Of a stretch of 64,000 nt of DNA, positions 10,718 through 23,182 are shown in pieces. Source of the DNA: Erodium maritimum (lineage: Eukaryota; Streptophyta; Magnoliopsida; Geraniales; Geraniaceae); NCBI GenBank assembly GCA_963921825.1, contig OY997590.1, positions 50,175,039 to 50,239,038 on the forward strand, read 5' to 3'. A program made the position numbers and the translations under genes. The notes under the pieces were generated by a model, which saw only the letters and a program-made list of their open reading frames with translations, was not told the origin of the DNA and did no database searches. Every line of letters begins with the position of its first letter. Position 1 is the first letter of the stretch.

Positions 10718-10722
10718 TTTAA
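10718..10722. repeat. Target-site duplication TTTAA (left) of the gypsy solo LTR
   Basis: TTTAA precedes the TGTAAGAACC terminus and is repeated exactly at 22008-22012 after the GGGGCGTGACA terminus. Confidence 0.95.
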
Positions 10723-12488
10723 TGTAAGAACCGTCCCCGGTCGATCCCGATCGAACCGGTGATTTATTGGCGAAGTTTGACTTTCGGCCGGAAAAGTCAA
10801 CTGATGACTCCGAGAGTCGTTCGGGACCTTTCCAGGGCCCAAAAAGCTTAGCCGTCATCACGGTTAGCTTAGTTGGGCCATTTCCTTTCTTTTGACTGTA
10901 ATATTTGAAAAGTCAATTTTCGGTCAAACGGGAACTTTTTATCGACTAAATCCGAATTAATTAAAGTGCTGGAATTATTTAGGGGCAAGGTGGTCCCCAC
11001 ATGGACGCTTGTCCATGTTAGTTTGGAAGGAAAGAAACTGATGCAAATGGACCTTTATACCCTCATATGTGCCAAAATAGAAGAAGGAAATAAGGAGGGC
11101 CCTTTTGGTCTTTTGAACTATAGGTTAAAGGCATTATTTGATGACAATTCAGCTCCTCACTCACCATTGCAACTGAAAATCACTAAGGGGAGAGAGGGTG
11201 GAGAAGCTCTTGACTTGAGAAAGAAGAAAGGGAGAAAAGGGAAGAACTTGAAGCCATTTCTACACAATTTCTTCTCCAAAACTTCTTTTCTAATCATCCT
11301 CAAGGTAAGTAAACTCTCAAATCCTTCTTCCAATCACTTTGAGTTGTGGATTCCTAAGAAATTTGCTAGAAACTTGTTGAGTTTTGTGTTATTGTTGTTA
11401 GATGGTTGTTTTGGGTGAAGAATAGTGAAGTTTAGGTTGGTTTTATTTAGATTGTTGAAGCTTTGATGAAACCCATTAAGGGTAGTGAAGTTTGGGTGTT
11501 GGATTGACTGTTTTTGATGTTTGATGATGGTAAAAATGGAGGTTTTGAGGTTGTTTTTTTTGTAGAAACGGAGTTGGAGAAGAAGGAGTTGGGGCTGCCC
11601 AGATCTGACACGGAATGAGTCACGGAAAGGGTCCGATTCTGGCCCTCTGAGCGACACGGAACAGATTCGGTGCCGGTCCTCTGAGCGGCACGGTCCGGGC
11701 TCCATTCTGGCCCTCTGAGGGGCCCTGGCCCGGTTCGGTTTCCAGATCCGTGGGCCGTCCGAGTTGGGCCTAGTTTGGGCCCAATTTTCCTTTAGCCCAA
11801 GTTTTCATCGTTAAGGGTAATTTAAGTAATTTAATTTAAAACCGTCTTTTCTTAGTTATTAATTATAGTATTAATTGTGATCCAAGACCTTGGACCCAAG
11901 CTCGGAGGAGGAGGACTTTGGGACACCGTGAGAGGACGAGGAGGAAGCTGGCCAGGACGTCAGCAGCTAGGAGTATTTGAGCGTGGGAGAATTCGAGGTA
12001 GGGAAGAGTAGTAAACTCCACTCTTAGGTTAATGAATGCTACTAGTATGCGTATAGGATAATAATAACCGGAAAGGTCCTAGTTTTCATATAGGATGTGA
12101 TTCACTAGAATAGCCGCTTTCAATTATATTAATAACCGAAAGAGTCTAGTATGCATATAGGATGTGATTCACTAGTTTAATCGCTTTCAATACTTTGGGA
12201 AATTGCCGTGCTGGTAGAATGGCCATGATGAGCCTTAGGATTGCTTGTTGAATGCACCTTTGATGGTTGTTCGTCCTTAGTATCGATGCATGTTTCGTCT
12301 TTAGGCTAATATAAGAGTCACACTAAGCTAGATGAATTATGACAAATATGTTATGAATGATTGACTTGGTGATATGATTGGTTGAACGATTACTTGTTTG
12401 TCTCGTGATATGGTTGAATGAATGGATGTGATGAATGTGATATGAGTAGTTGTTTGTGATATGATCAGGTGAGTGATAGACCAATGGA

Positions 12489-12493
12489 CGTGG
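12489..12493. repeat. Target-site duplication CGTGG (left) of Cop-B
   Basis: CGTGG at 12489-12493 is repeated exactly at 20952-20956, directly outside the two LTR ends. Confidence 0.95.
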
Positions 12494-14181
12494 TGTTGGG
12501 TCTCGAGGTAGGGTTGGAGATGAACCAACTCACAGCGGAAAATCAATGAAAACCAAGAGACAATTAAAACCATGAAACAACTAACAAAGAATGGATTAAC
12601 AAGAGAAAAATTCAGCACTAGTTCTTACCAAAACAAGAACACCGGTTAACGAATGATTGGCTTGAGTCTCCAAGACGCCTACGTATCCACATGGGAATCA
12701 AATCCACGTAGTTCTTCTCTTTGAGGACTCAAGAACACAAAAATGGAGGTGGAAACTAGCCAAACCCGAAATGGCCATGGAAGAGGGAGAGAAAATGTGT
12801 TTCCAATTCTTGTCTTGTGTTTGTTATGTTGAAAAAAGATGACTTAAACATAACAAAACCCATACTTGTCCAACTAAAGGCATGGGACAAGTATGGTGTC
12901 AACTAAGGTGTAAATAGGACAAAGTATGGCAGGACAAGATTGGGTTAGGTGGTGAATCACCAACACCTTAATCCTTGTCTTGCTTACTTAGTACTAATTA
13001 ATCAAGACTTGATTAATTAGTTCCATGGGCCTTGGTTGCATGGGCCTTTCATGGGCCTCTTGGAACATGGCCCGTGGCCATTTCCAACGAGGTCCCGTGA
13101 TTCGCTCATCGCCTCCACGCCTTCCATACCAGAAATGTCCAACATTATCCGACGCGATCAATCCCAAGACTCCAAGCCTTGTCTCGATCCGTAAAGTCCT
13201 ATTCACGTACGGGAACATGACCCAAAACCCAGTTTTGGTCATGTCCCGAGACAACTCCCTTTTGGCCATTCTCCATAAATGTGTCAATGAGTTTCATCCT
13301 CCAGTGTGACCCTTAGGTTTATGCATGTCAATAGATCAACGTAAAATCCCATTTTACTTGATCCTATTTAAGTGGCAACTAACGAGACTTTAGTATTGCC
13401 TGACACTACATAACGAATCGACCATGTTGATTCTAACCTTTCCGTCGTCCCTGTCATTATCCTTTTATCTCCGATATCCTGATTGAGATATGGAATAGAG
13501 CCGTCATCCTTATTATTCTCAATCACCGTTCCTTGATATGTGAGATGACTGAAGATATGATACCCAGTATCATGTGGATGGCCATGCTATTCTTCCAGTC
13601 ACTCTCGATCAAGTGGCCGAGAACCGATATCTTTCCCATACCTTAGTATGACGGATAAATCCCTTAGCCGTCTTTCGTGTCACTCATGTAGACCGTCCCC
13701 AAGCCAATCCTGGCCGTTATGGAAGCCCTGTTACGGACAACGTTAGGCTCAGGTCAAACTCAGTTGTTGACTACATAGCGATCACAAAGACTCCTTGGTC
13801 TAAGGATACATGACAAGCTACAACACTGAATATGTTCATGACTTAATCTATGGCACATATTCAGGGCGGGTCGTCCAATATCATGTCCCACATGATATCT
13901 ATGATCAGACTCCGGAATCCCATTCCAATGACTAACAGAACGTAAGCCATAAAGAGCCATCTTTCATACTAGTCGCTTCTAGTGAAGCTTTGTTGACTAG
14001 GGACCCATCGAGTGTGATCTATCTCGATCTATGGTTCTATTCGCATGGTGGGCATAGATCAGAGCACACATCGATATATTACTCCAACACATAAGTAATA
14101 TAAAGCCGCTTTAATTTTATTGCTAACGATGATATATACATTTGGACATTTAGGATTGAACTACGGGCACTAAGACTAACA
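12494..14181 (-). repeat. Copia LTR (Cop-B 3' LTR)
   Basis: It reads TGTTGGGTCTCGAGG...AAGACTAACA on the plus strand, the complement of the family LTR. It differs from the 5' LTR at scattered bases, for example near 13420 (ACCATGTTGAT against ACCCTGTCGAT). Confidence 0.95.
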
Positions 14182-14332
14182 ATCTCCCACTTGCCCTAGT
14201 TCCAATCTAAACTCCAATATGTCCCCATCGACTTTACATGTCTAACATGTTCAGGCAGCGACACTGCCTTAGTCAAAGGGTTGGCTATGTTATCATCTGT
14301 TGCAATATAGGTTATCTTCACTTCACCTCAGT

Positions 14333-15756
14333 TCAGTATTTATCTGATGAGGTGGATACGCCGCAGTACGTGTTTGGATTTGTTATACGATCTAGGCTTT
14401 TAGCTTGCGCAATGGCCCTTGTGTTGTCGCAAGATGGATTCACCGGGCTGGATGGGTTTTTAATTACACCCAGCCCTGCCATGAATTTCCAAATCCACAT
14501 AGCCTCCTTAGCTGCCTCTGCAGCATCCATGTACTTGGCCTCTGTCGTAGATTCGGCAATGACATCTTGCTTTACGCTCTCCCAGCCAAAACTCTGTCAC
14601 TCAGCGTAAACACATATCCTGATTGACTTCTAAAGTCATCTGGATTTGTCTTGGAAAACTAGTGTCTACTTATCCTTCGGCGACTAGTTCAGCATCATCT
14701 TTCCCTCAGGTTAGAATGATGTCTACTGGTACAACATAAGGCTTACGAGACGTCTGGTCTCATACATGTCATGGCATATATGATCGATCCTGCCCCCAAG
14801 CGCATAGGATTCTCATCATCCTTTTCAGCTCATCAGGTGTCTTAGGACATTGAGTCTTGCTGAGATGAATGCCATGACTAGTGGGTAAGAGTCCTTTCTT
14901 TGAATCGAGCATTAAGAACCTACTCAATGCCTTGTTCACATAGGTCCCCTGACTAAAATCCAAGACCCTCTTGGTGCGATCTCTACATATCTTAATCCTT
15001 AAGATATGAGAAGCATCACCTAAGTCCTTTATTGAAAAACACTTCCTCAACCAAGCTTTAGTCTCGTGCAAGGTTGGGATGTCGTTTTCAATGAGAACCA
15101 GAAAGGTAATATTGCTCCCACTAGCCTTCTTATAAACGCAAGATTCATCCTCGTTCTTGATTAAGCCAAATCCAATTACAGCTTCATCAAAACGAAGGAT
15201 CCAACTCCGAGAAGTTCGTTTCAATCCATAAATGGATTTCAACAACTTATAAATCTTTCCTTTATTCTTCGGATCGTCAAAACCTTTGGGCCGTGACATA
15301 CAAACGTACTCAGTCAAATTTCCATTTAGGAAAGCGGTTTTGACATCCACTTGCCATATCTCGTAATTATGATACGCAGTTATGTCAAGAAGAATTTGGA
15401 TCGATTTTGACCATAGCCACTAAGGAGAAGGTTTCCTCATAGTCAATCCATTGGATCTGCCTATAACCTTTCGCCACCAGTTGAGCTTTGTAGGTCAGAG
15501 GGTTGCCGTCCATGTCCATCTTCACCTTGAAGATCCATTTGCATCCTATGGTCCTCACACCATTGATGGGATCAACCGGTTCCCAGACTCGGTTGTCCGA
15601 CATGGATTGCATTTCCTCCCTCATGGCTCCCAGCCATAACTCGGACTTGGGCCCATCCACGACTTCCTGAAAGGTGGCTGGATCATCGTGATCCACCATG
15701 ACTTCATTGTCACCTCCGGATACCATATCTTGGAGGTGGAAGATTGATCCTTTCAA
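14333..15756 (-). pseudogene. pol: Cop-B reverse transcriptase-RNase H remnant lacking YVDD
   Basis: In sense order, 15756-15385 gives the reverse transcriptase N-terminal part and 15350-14769 the C-terminal part. FLVL is again fused to IENDIP, with the catalytic YVDDILL missing. The RNase H piece is 14530-14333. The stop after DPNSS and the loss of frame at the MRILCAW segment are identical to Cop-A, which shows these lesions predate both insertions. Confidence 0.87.
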
Positions 15757-15844
15757 ATCGCCTTGGACCTTCCGGAATTGTAACAGGAATTGGTTCTTAC
15801 TCTACGACAATCTCTGGCTCCTTTCTACTGGGTTGCCAATTGGT

Positions 15845-17718
15845 TTAGACAGATCTGTACCATCCTGAATCTCTTCGAGATGCACAGTCCTCCCAATGAC
15901 GTCTTTGGAAACAAAACTTCTTTTCCATAAAGACCCCACCCCAAGCGACGAACACCATGTTCTCACTGGGATTGTAGAAATAGTATCCCCTTGTTGCTTT
16001 GGGATACCACACGAAGGTGCATATCTCAGATCTTGGTTCGAGCTTAGTCGAAACCAAATGTTTCACATAAGCCTCGCAACCACAAATCTTTAGGAAGGAC
16101 AAAGCGGGCATCATCCCGTACCATTTTTAAAATGGTGTCCCTTCCACACCATTCGTCGAAGCCCGATTCACTATGAATGCGGTCGTCTCTAGAGCAAAAC
16201 CCCTAAAAGAGATTGGGAGATCAGTCCAACTAATCATGTAACAGACCATTGTCTAACAATGTCCGATTTCTCCGTTTGGCTACACCTTTCAACTACAGTG
16301 ACCTAGGAGGAGTCCATTCCAAAAGGATCCCATTCTCTTTTAGATGATCCAATAACTCTGTGGTCAAGTATTTTCCACCTCGATCCAATCGAAGTGCCTT
16401 AATACCTTTGTCGAGCTGGTTTTCTACTATAGTCTTAAACTCTTTGAATTTATCAAAAGCTTCAGACTTATGTCTCACTGAATAGACATAACCATATTTA
16501 CTGTAATCATCAGTAAATGTGATAAAGTAGCTAAAACCCCTCCTGGCAAGTGAACTTATTGGTCTAAACACATTCGAGTGAACAGCCCCAATAATTCACC
16601 CACCCTTTCATTGCGATCGATAAAGGGCACTTTAGTCATTTTTCCCATCAAACAAACCTTGCACCTATCGATCGAATGGAATTCGAATGAACCTGAAAGC
16701 CTGCACTTCTGAAGTGCTGATAGGCGCTTCTTGTTTATGCGACCCAAATGACAGTGCCATAACAGAGTTAGGTTTAAATCGTTGGATTTAGACCTCTTGG
16801 TATTAACGGAATATATAGAACTTGAGGCATTGTTACCCATATCTAATATGTACAATCCTCCAACCATGTCAGTACTGGTATAAAACATATCATTGCATAG
16901 AACATTGAAAACTCCATTTCCAATATTAACATTATATCCTTCCTTGTCAAACACGGATACAGATATAATATTCCTACTAAAAGTAGGTATGCAATATACA
17001 TTATACAATACTAAGACAAGGCCTCTTGGCAAAGCAAGACTCATGGATCCTACAGCAGTTACCACAACTCTGAGGTCCATTTCGTGCTTTCCAAATCTCT
17101 CCTACTTTCAACCACCATATATTAGTGCATGTGTGAGATTCAGTCATGGTATCTAATACCCATGAATCTTTGGAAGTAGAGAGATGTAGCTCTATAGAGT
17201 TAATACCGATTGAAGGCACGGTCCCACCGCCCTTCCTTAGATCATCCAGGTTTCCTGATGAAGGCGCAGTCTTACTGCCCTTCTTCAGATCATCCAGGCT
17301 ATTTGATGAAGGCGCAGTCCCACTGCCCTTCTTTAGATCAGCCGTGAACTTCCTGTAATCCCGGTTCCAATGACCAGGCTGTTGGTAGTAGAAGCAGACA
17401 TTCTCAGGTGTCTCATCTTTTCTGCCAAGTGCGCATGGGCCCAGCCCATGCCACTTCCAATTCCCTTGTTGACCATCAGAATATCCTTGGATCCCAGATC
17501 CCTGAGATATTCTTCTCAGCAGTTAATGACACTTCATGTAACTCTGATATGGTCTTAGAGACAGCCTTGTCAAGTACATATTCTTTGCGTTCAGACTTGC
17601 AGACTATCCTCAAAATTCTGTACCAGTCCAAATAGTTTGTCCCATTTAGCTTGACCCTGTCAATAATGGTTTTTAATGACAAACTATTAATGTTCGTTGA
17701 ATTTGCCATTTGATCCAC
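15845..17718 (-). pseudogene. pol: Cop-B gag-protease-integrase remnant
   Basis: In sense order, gag begins at about 17709 within ORF 17718-17476 (MANSTNINSLSLK, LNGTNYLDWYR) and has the shared gag deletion. The zinc knuckle follows, then the 48-bp triplication at 17342-17199. Next are the altered protease motif (VLDTMTESH) and integrase pieces 17080-16556 and 16571-16293, separated by a frameshift. The integrase Glu site is Lys as in Cop-A. The integrase C-terminal part is 16114-15845. Confidence 0.85.
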
Positions 17719-19263
17719 AACAGATAAAATTCAATCAGTAAACTGAATAAATTCTATGAAGATCAAGCTTAAACACCAACAATCGATTCTAAACCTTTAG
17801 AATCTGAAACCAAGATCCTTGATTCACTCGATTAAGCTGAACTAATGCTCACCACTTAATCGAGCTATGTAGGTAGGACTCCATCCAATCACATCCAATG
17901 TGACTCTTGGCTAGGGTATGCACTTATGTACACGACTTACCCTATCTGTTACCCTAGCTCAACCTCAGGCTGAGAATCGTAGTCGGGTCCACCAATTTTC
18001 AACTATGGCCCGTCACTATGTAGGTGCTCCGCTAATGCGCACGACACCCACATATGTCGTCCAAACCTACTACCCCGCTTTCCCATGGATGCTCCGCTAA
18101 TGCGCACGACAACCATAGGACGGGGAGGTAGTAAGGTGTTGATGATTGGGAGGTATCGGACATGACCCGCTTTTACTTGTCCAGTTGTGTTCAAAACTTT
18201 GGCACATCCTAGATGCGATGAGCACATCAACTACATTCCAAATGCAATGATGCCTCAAATTACATCCAATGTAATTCTTCCTTTAAACCCGTCAACTACA
18301 TCCAATGCAATGACGGTTCTAAGGGTTCACACACAAGGATTAAAAGTCCAATTTTATCTTTGCATGTGAGGTGATATGCTCGGTAAATAAAGTTAAGCAT
18401 GCAATTCTAAAACACATAGAATTAATCATGCATAAACTAAACCAAGCATAAAGCGATAAATGTGCACATAATAGCCCCCTAAACTAACTCCCACTAGCTT
18501 CTTGAGCTCCACCGACTCCAAGCCGATGCCAACACCCGAAAAGCCACCAAATGACCTTTTCGCCCTTTCTTCATCTTGAGTAAAATATTACAATTTAATA
18601 CACGACTCGCAGGTCGGGAATAAATAAATATTACAAACAAGTGGTTCGACGACCACACCTTGAAAGAATAATTACACGCTAACACTAACGGCTCGCAGGC
18701 CGTGAAAAGCGATAAATAATTAAATTGAGCTCGGGGCTATTATGTACACCATGCCAACATCACATCACACATCGTGTTATCAAACAAGCATGTTATCAAA
18801 CATCATGTGATTTTCCGGTTTTAATCAATAGCCAAGTTTCAAAAATTTTGATGCTTGGTTTATCGAAACCGTTCAAAAATGAAACTTTTGAACATTTGAT
18901 CTTCGAGTTCGTCATGACGGTTCCAAACTCGTCATAACTAACAAAACGGTTTCGCATTGGAATATCAACCATCCAATGGTCATGCTTAGCCTAGCTCCGT
19001 CCAACGGAGCCCCGTTCGGTCCCGGTTTCGGCTCCCCGAGAGTCCCGCTCCCGAGACCCAAAAAATCAAAAAAATTTCAAAATTTCCAGATTTGAAATAA
19101 TTTTCAAAAATTCATTTTACATGCATTAAATCCATAAACAAGTATTTAAAACATGTTATCAAACAATTTAGCAAAACAACATGCAAAAACGAAACTTTCA
19201 AGCAAAACCGAAACTTTGAACACCGTCTTGTGAATCCCGAAGGTAGCACGGCTCTGATACCAC

Positions 19264-20951
19264 TGTTGCGTCTCGAGGTAGGATTGGAGATGAACCAACT
19301 CGCAGCGGAAAATCAATGAAAACCAAGAGACAATTAAAACCATGAAACAACTAACAAAGAATGGATTAACAAGAGAAAAATTCAGCACTAGTTCTTACCA
19401 AAACAAGAACACCGGTTAACGAATGATTGGCTTGAGTCTCCAAGACGCCTACGTATCCACATGGGAATCAAAGCCACGTAGTTCTTCTCTTTGAGGACTC
19501 AAGAACACAAAAATGGAGGTGGAAACTAGCCAAACCCGAAATGGCCATGGAAGAGGGAGAGAAAATGTGTTTCCTATTCTTGTCTTGTGTTTGTTATGTT
19601 GAAAAAAGATGACTTAAACATAACATAACCCATACTTGTCCAACTAAAGGCATGGGACAAGTATGGTGTCAAGTAAGGTGTAAATAGGACAAAGTATGGC
19701 AAGACAAGATTGGGTTAGGTGGTGAATCACCAACACCTTAATCCTTGTCTTGCTTACTTAGTACTAATTAATCAAGACTTGATTAATTAGTTCCATGGGC
19801 CTTGGTTGCATGGGCCTTTCATGGGCCTCTTGGAACATGGCCCGTGGCCATTTCCAACGAGGTCCCGTGATTCGCTCATCGCCTCCATGCCTTCCATACC
19901 AGAAATGTCCAACATTATCCGACGCGATCAATCCCAAGACTCCAAGCCTTGTCTCGATCCGTAAAGTCCTATTCACGTACGGGCACATGACCCAAAACCC
20001 AGTTTTGGTCATGTCCCGAGACAACTCCCTTTTGGCCATTCTCCATAAATGTGTCAATGAGTTTCATCCTCCGGTGTGACCCTTAGGTTTATGCATGTCA
20101 ATAGATCAACGTAAAATCCCATTTTACTTGATCCTATTTAAGTGGCAACTAACGAGACTTTAGTATTGCCTGACACTACATAACGAATCGACCCTGTCGA
20201 TTCTAACCTTTCCGTCGTCCCTGTCATTATCCTTTTATCTCCGATATCCTGATTGAGATAAGGCATAGAGCCATCATCCTTATTATTCTCAATCACCGTT
20301 CCTTGATATGTGAGATGACTGAAGATATGATACCCAGTATCATGTGCATGGCCATCCTATTCTTCCAGTCACTCTCGATCAAGTGGCCGAGAACCGATAT
20401 CTTTCCCATACCTTAGTATGAGGGATAAATCCCTTAGCCGTCTTTCGTGTCACTCATGTAGCCCGTCCCCAAGCCAATCCTGGCCGTTATGGAAGCCCTG
20501 TTACGGACAACGTTAGGCTCAGGTCAAACTCAGTTGTTCACTACATAGCGATCACAAAGACTCCTTGGTCTAAGGATACATGAGAAGCTACAACACTGAA
20601 TATGTTCATGACTTAATCTATGGCACATATTCAGGGCGGGTCGTCCAATATCATGTCCCACATGATATCTATGATCAGACTCCGGAATCTCATTCCAATG
20701 ACTAACAGAACGTAAGCCATAAAGAGCCATCTTTCATACTAGTCGCTGCTAGTGAAGCTTTGTTGACTAGGGACCCATCGAGTGTGATCTATCTCGATCT
20801 ATGGTTCTATTCGCATGGTGGGCATAGATCAGAGCACACATCGATATATTACTCCAACACATAAGTAATATAAAGCCGCTTTAATTTTATTGCTAACGAT
20901 GATATATACATTTGGACATTTAGGATTGAACTACGGGCACTAAGACTAACA
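19264..20951 (-). repeat. Copia LTR (Cop-B 5' LTR)
   Basis: It is 1688 bp, with the primer-site complement (GCTCTGATACCA) directly to its left. On the plus strand it ends AAGACTAACA at 20951, next to the CGTGG duplication. Confidence 0.95.
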
Positions 20952-21039
20952 CGTGGTTGGTAAGTCATGCCGGTAAGCTTGGTTTGACAGTGTAAGTGGT
21001 TGTATTGTGTTTGATGTGTTATGTGTTATGTCGGTTGTG

Positions 21040-21360
21040 TACCCCGAGGTGTGTTTCCGGGAAGATACCTAGGCCGATGTGCGTTTTCGGTATGGTATAT
21101 GATTGTGTACCCCGAGGTGTGTTTCTGGGAAGACATCTAGGCCGATATGCGTTTCCGGTATGATGTACGTTGTTTACCCCGATGTGCGTTTCCAGGAAGA
21201 TGTGCGTTTTCGGGAAGATGTGCGTTTCCGGTATGACGTGTGATTGTGTGCCCCGAGGTGTGTTTCCGGGAAGATATCTAGGCCGATGTGCGTTTCCGGT
21301 ATGATATACGTTTGGCTTCACCCCGATGATCTATGTTCCTTTGGGAACATTTCCGGGAGC
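21040..21360. repeat. Degenerate tandem repeat inside the gypsy solo LTR
   Basis: Units of roughly 65-70 bp share CCCCGAGGTGTGTTTCCGGG, CTAGGCCGATGTGCGTTT and CGGTATGATAT segments, repeated about four times with drift and internal deletions. The position matches the repeat tracts in the Gyp-1 LTR. Confidence 0.7.
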
Positions 21361-22007
21361 CCCGATGATATGTGTTCCTTGGGAACATTTCCGGGACCCC
21401 CGATGACATGTGTAGCCTCTGGATCGAGGGGCATTCTGATATGATGTGTTGGTCCATGTGTGGATCGATGTCTTGTAGCTTTGATTATCTATATTTCGGT
21501 ATTCGTGTGTCTCTTTAGTTGTTTCTACTGACGAATAAGCTATATCCCCGTTGATCTCTTGAATTACTATTTTATTTAGCCTTGCACTTATTGTTGATCT
21601 CTATTCTTGGTGTCTTATGGATAATCATGTTGCTCGGATTTTTTGTTGTCAAAGCGGGGGTTCTTTACTTTACCACTATTTCCTACTGAGCGTAAGCTCA
21701 CCCTCCTTTTTTTGTTTACTGTCCTTTACAGGTTTCGTTGGTGAGTAGACCTAGAGGTTGCTTCAGGGCTTGGGAGTTCCTGGAGGGTCCGGGTGAGTTA
21801 TTGTAGTTGGACGTACTTTCCACTTTGTATCAAACTACTTTTCTTACTTGTTTGGACTGAGCATCTGACTCGTTTTTATATCATAATCGTTATTTGGAAC
21901 TTAAAATTTTGCAGTTGATTCTCAATTAAATGATTTATTATTATTATTTTATTATTATTCCTAGTTCACGTCTCGAGTCCGGTCAAAGCTGGATTTGGGG
22001 CGTGACA

Positions 22008-23182
22008 TTTAAGCTGCTTTGTAACAATAGAGCCTCTAGGAAGCTTGTTGTTTGGGTTGATCTCTCTGATAATATCTTCCACAAGCCTCTTCTCCCTCCA
22101 CTCCATTCTACCAGAGGATACAAAAGATTCAATCTTCTTCTTTCTCAAAGCTTTGACTACTAACACTCGGTTTCCACAAAGTAGCCACCCATTGTATCTG
22201 TGTATAACATTTTTCAAACTACTCGCATCTTGAAATTTGATGAAAGAAAACCACCTCCCTTTGAGATTTGGTTTAGTTGGTGCCTCAACTGCTAAAATCT
22301 TGCCAGCCGCTTTAAATTGTTCCTCTATCCACAAACAAGAGGAGTTGGGAGGAACATTACTAATGAAAGCCCAAAACTCTTCTTCCCCACTTCTAACTTC
22401 AAACCAACCTTTATCTCCACCCTCTACGAAACTTGGACCCAATCTTCTTCGCCACTTTCTCTCAAAATCTGAGGTGTTGTTGCCTTCTACAAACCTTGGG
22501 TGTTTGTTGAGATTTGTCCCCAATCTGTGCTCAAAACCCGGGGGAGGTCCATCAGAGGAAGATGAGGTTCTCAACCCCACTGGACAATCTTGAGGAGGTT
22601 GATGGCTCTGTTTCCCACTCGAAGAACCTTCAATCAATGGGCGAGTGTGGGAATTCATAAATCGCATTGTTCCATCAACTCTAGCTTGAAAGAACCTCTT
22701 CTCACTATCAAACATGTTTGTGCATTTGAAAGTTCTCTTAATGTAACTTCTATCTTCAGAAGAGGTTGGGGATTGTTCCATGTTCCCCAATGAGGCTAAG
22801 GCCTTGGAAGTCAGGTTAGGAGTTGACATGGGGGAACCAGACTAACGGAGCTCTACTGTTGTACTCAGTGATGGAGAATCGCCACAAAGCTCTTCAACTG
22901 TAAGCATGATTATGAAAAACAGGTCGAAGTGAAGTTGCAGATAGCAGTAAACGATGCCCCGAAGGTGGTCTGTAGCGCTAGAGAAGCTCCTAGACCAAAA
23001 CCAAATATAGAAGAAGAAGAAAAAAAAAGCAAGAGACCGCATATGATACAACCGTACCACTTTAAACCGTATGAAGATCTTCAGAGATCATGAACTTCTA
23101 CAATAATCTTGAAGCTAACCTTGAAGTTGCTACAATAACCATTAGAGAGCGTGTTTTCTTAGTGGTAGTTGATCCAAAGCAA
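22008..23182 (-). mobile_element. LINE 5' region and ORF1 N-terminal part with RRM
   Basis: The minus-strand ORF starts at 22829 (MSTPNLTSKALASLG) and reads to the solo-LTR junction near 22012; translation beyond that is LTR sequence. Residues about 150-230 form an RNA recognition motif, with an RNP2-like FISNVP and an RNP1-like GRWFSFIKF. A polar, Ser/Pro-rich N-terminus precedes it. ORF1 proteins with an RRM are known from a branch of plant L1-type LINEs; they bind the element RNA. Removing the insertion and one duplication puts the frame in register with the piece ending at 10577. 22830-23182 is non-coding and may be the LINE 5' untranslated region. The LINE appears to start at about 23182, inside an older copia leader. 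Confidence 0.7.

Larger units (their letters stand above)
12494..20951 (-). mobile_element. Cop-B: LTR-complete, coding-defective copia element
   Basis: The element runs on the minus strand, with the 5' LTR at 19264-20951 and the 3' LTR at 12494-14181 (1688 bp each). The primer site complement is at about 19251-19262. The leader occupies about 17710-19250 and the polypurine tract complement is at about 14182-14200. The CGTGG duplication is perfect. It carries the same defects as Cop-A, so it inserted as a non-autonomous unit. It is the cleanest insertion of this family in the window, with both ends and both duplications present. Confidence 0.96.
10723..22007 (+). mobile_element. Gypsy-type solo LTR (10723-12493 plus 20957-22007) split by Cop-B
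   Basis: It starts TGTAAGAACCG and ends GGGGCGTGACA, flanked by TTTAA duplications inside LINE ORF1. The termini match those of the Gyp-1 LTR (TGTAATAACC...GGGGCGTGACA), and so does the internal layout: a repeat-rich stretch (about 21040-21360), a TGAGC-GTAA-GCTCA hairpin (21687-21700), then a pyrimidine-rich tract ending in ACAG near 21730. The LTR is about 2.8 kb without Cop-B, close to the 2.83-2.89 kb of Gyp-1. No internal region or second LTR is present, so recombination between LTRs is the likely origin. The orientation is inferred from the resemblance to Gyp-1. ORFs inside are not considered genes. Confidence 0.88.

Noticed and set aside
10966-11418. A 150-residue ORF that could be a host gene
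   Set aside because: It lies wholly inside the gypsy solo LTR bounded by TTTAA duplications, has no recognisable domain, and contains an intron-like gtaagt near its end.
13025-13309. LTR ORFs of about 94 residues on the strand opposite the element
   Set aside because: They are antisense to the LTR, lack domains, and their conservation tracks LTR repetition.
21930-23060. Plus-strand ORFs across the LINE region
   Set aside because: They are shadows of the minus-strand ORF1 with its recognisable RRM.
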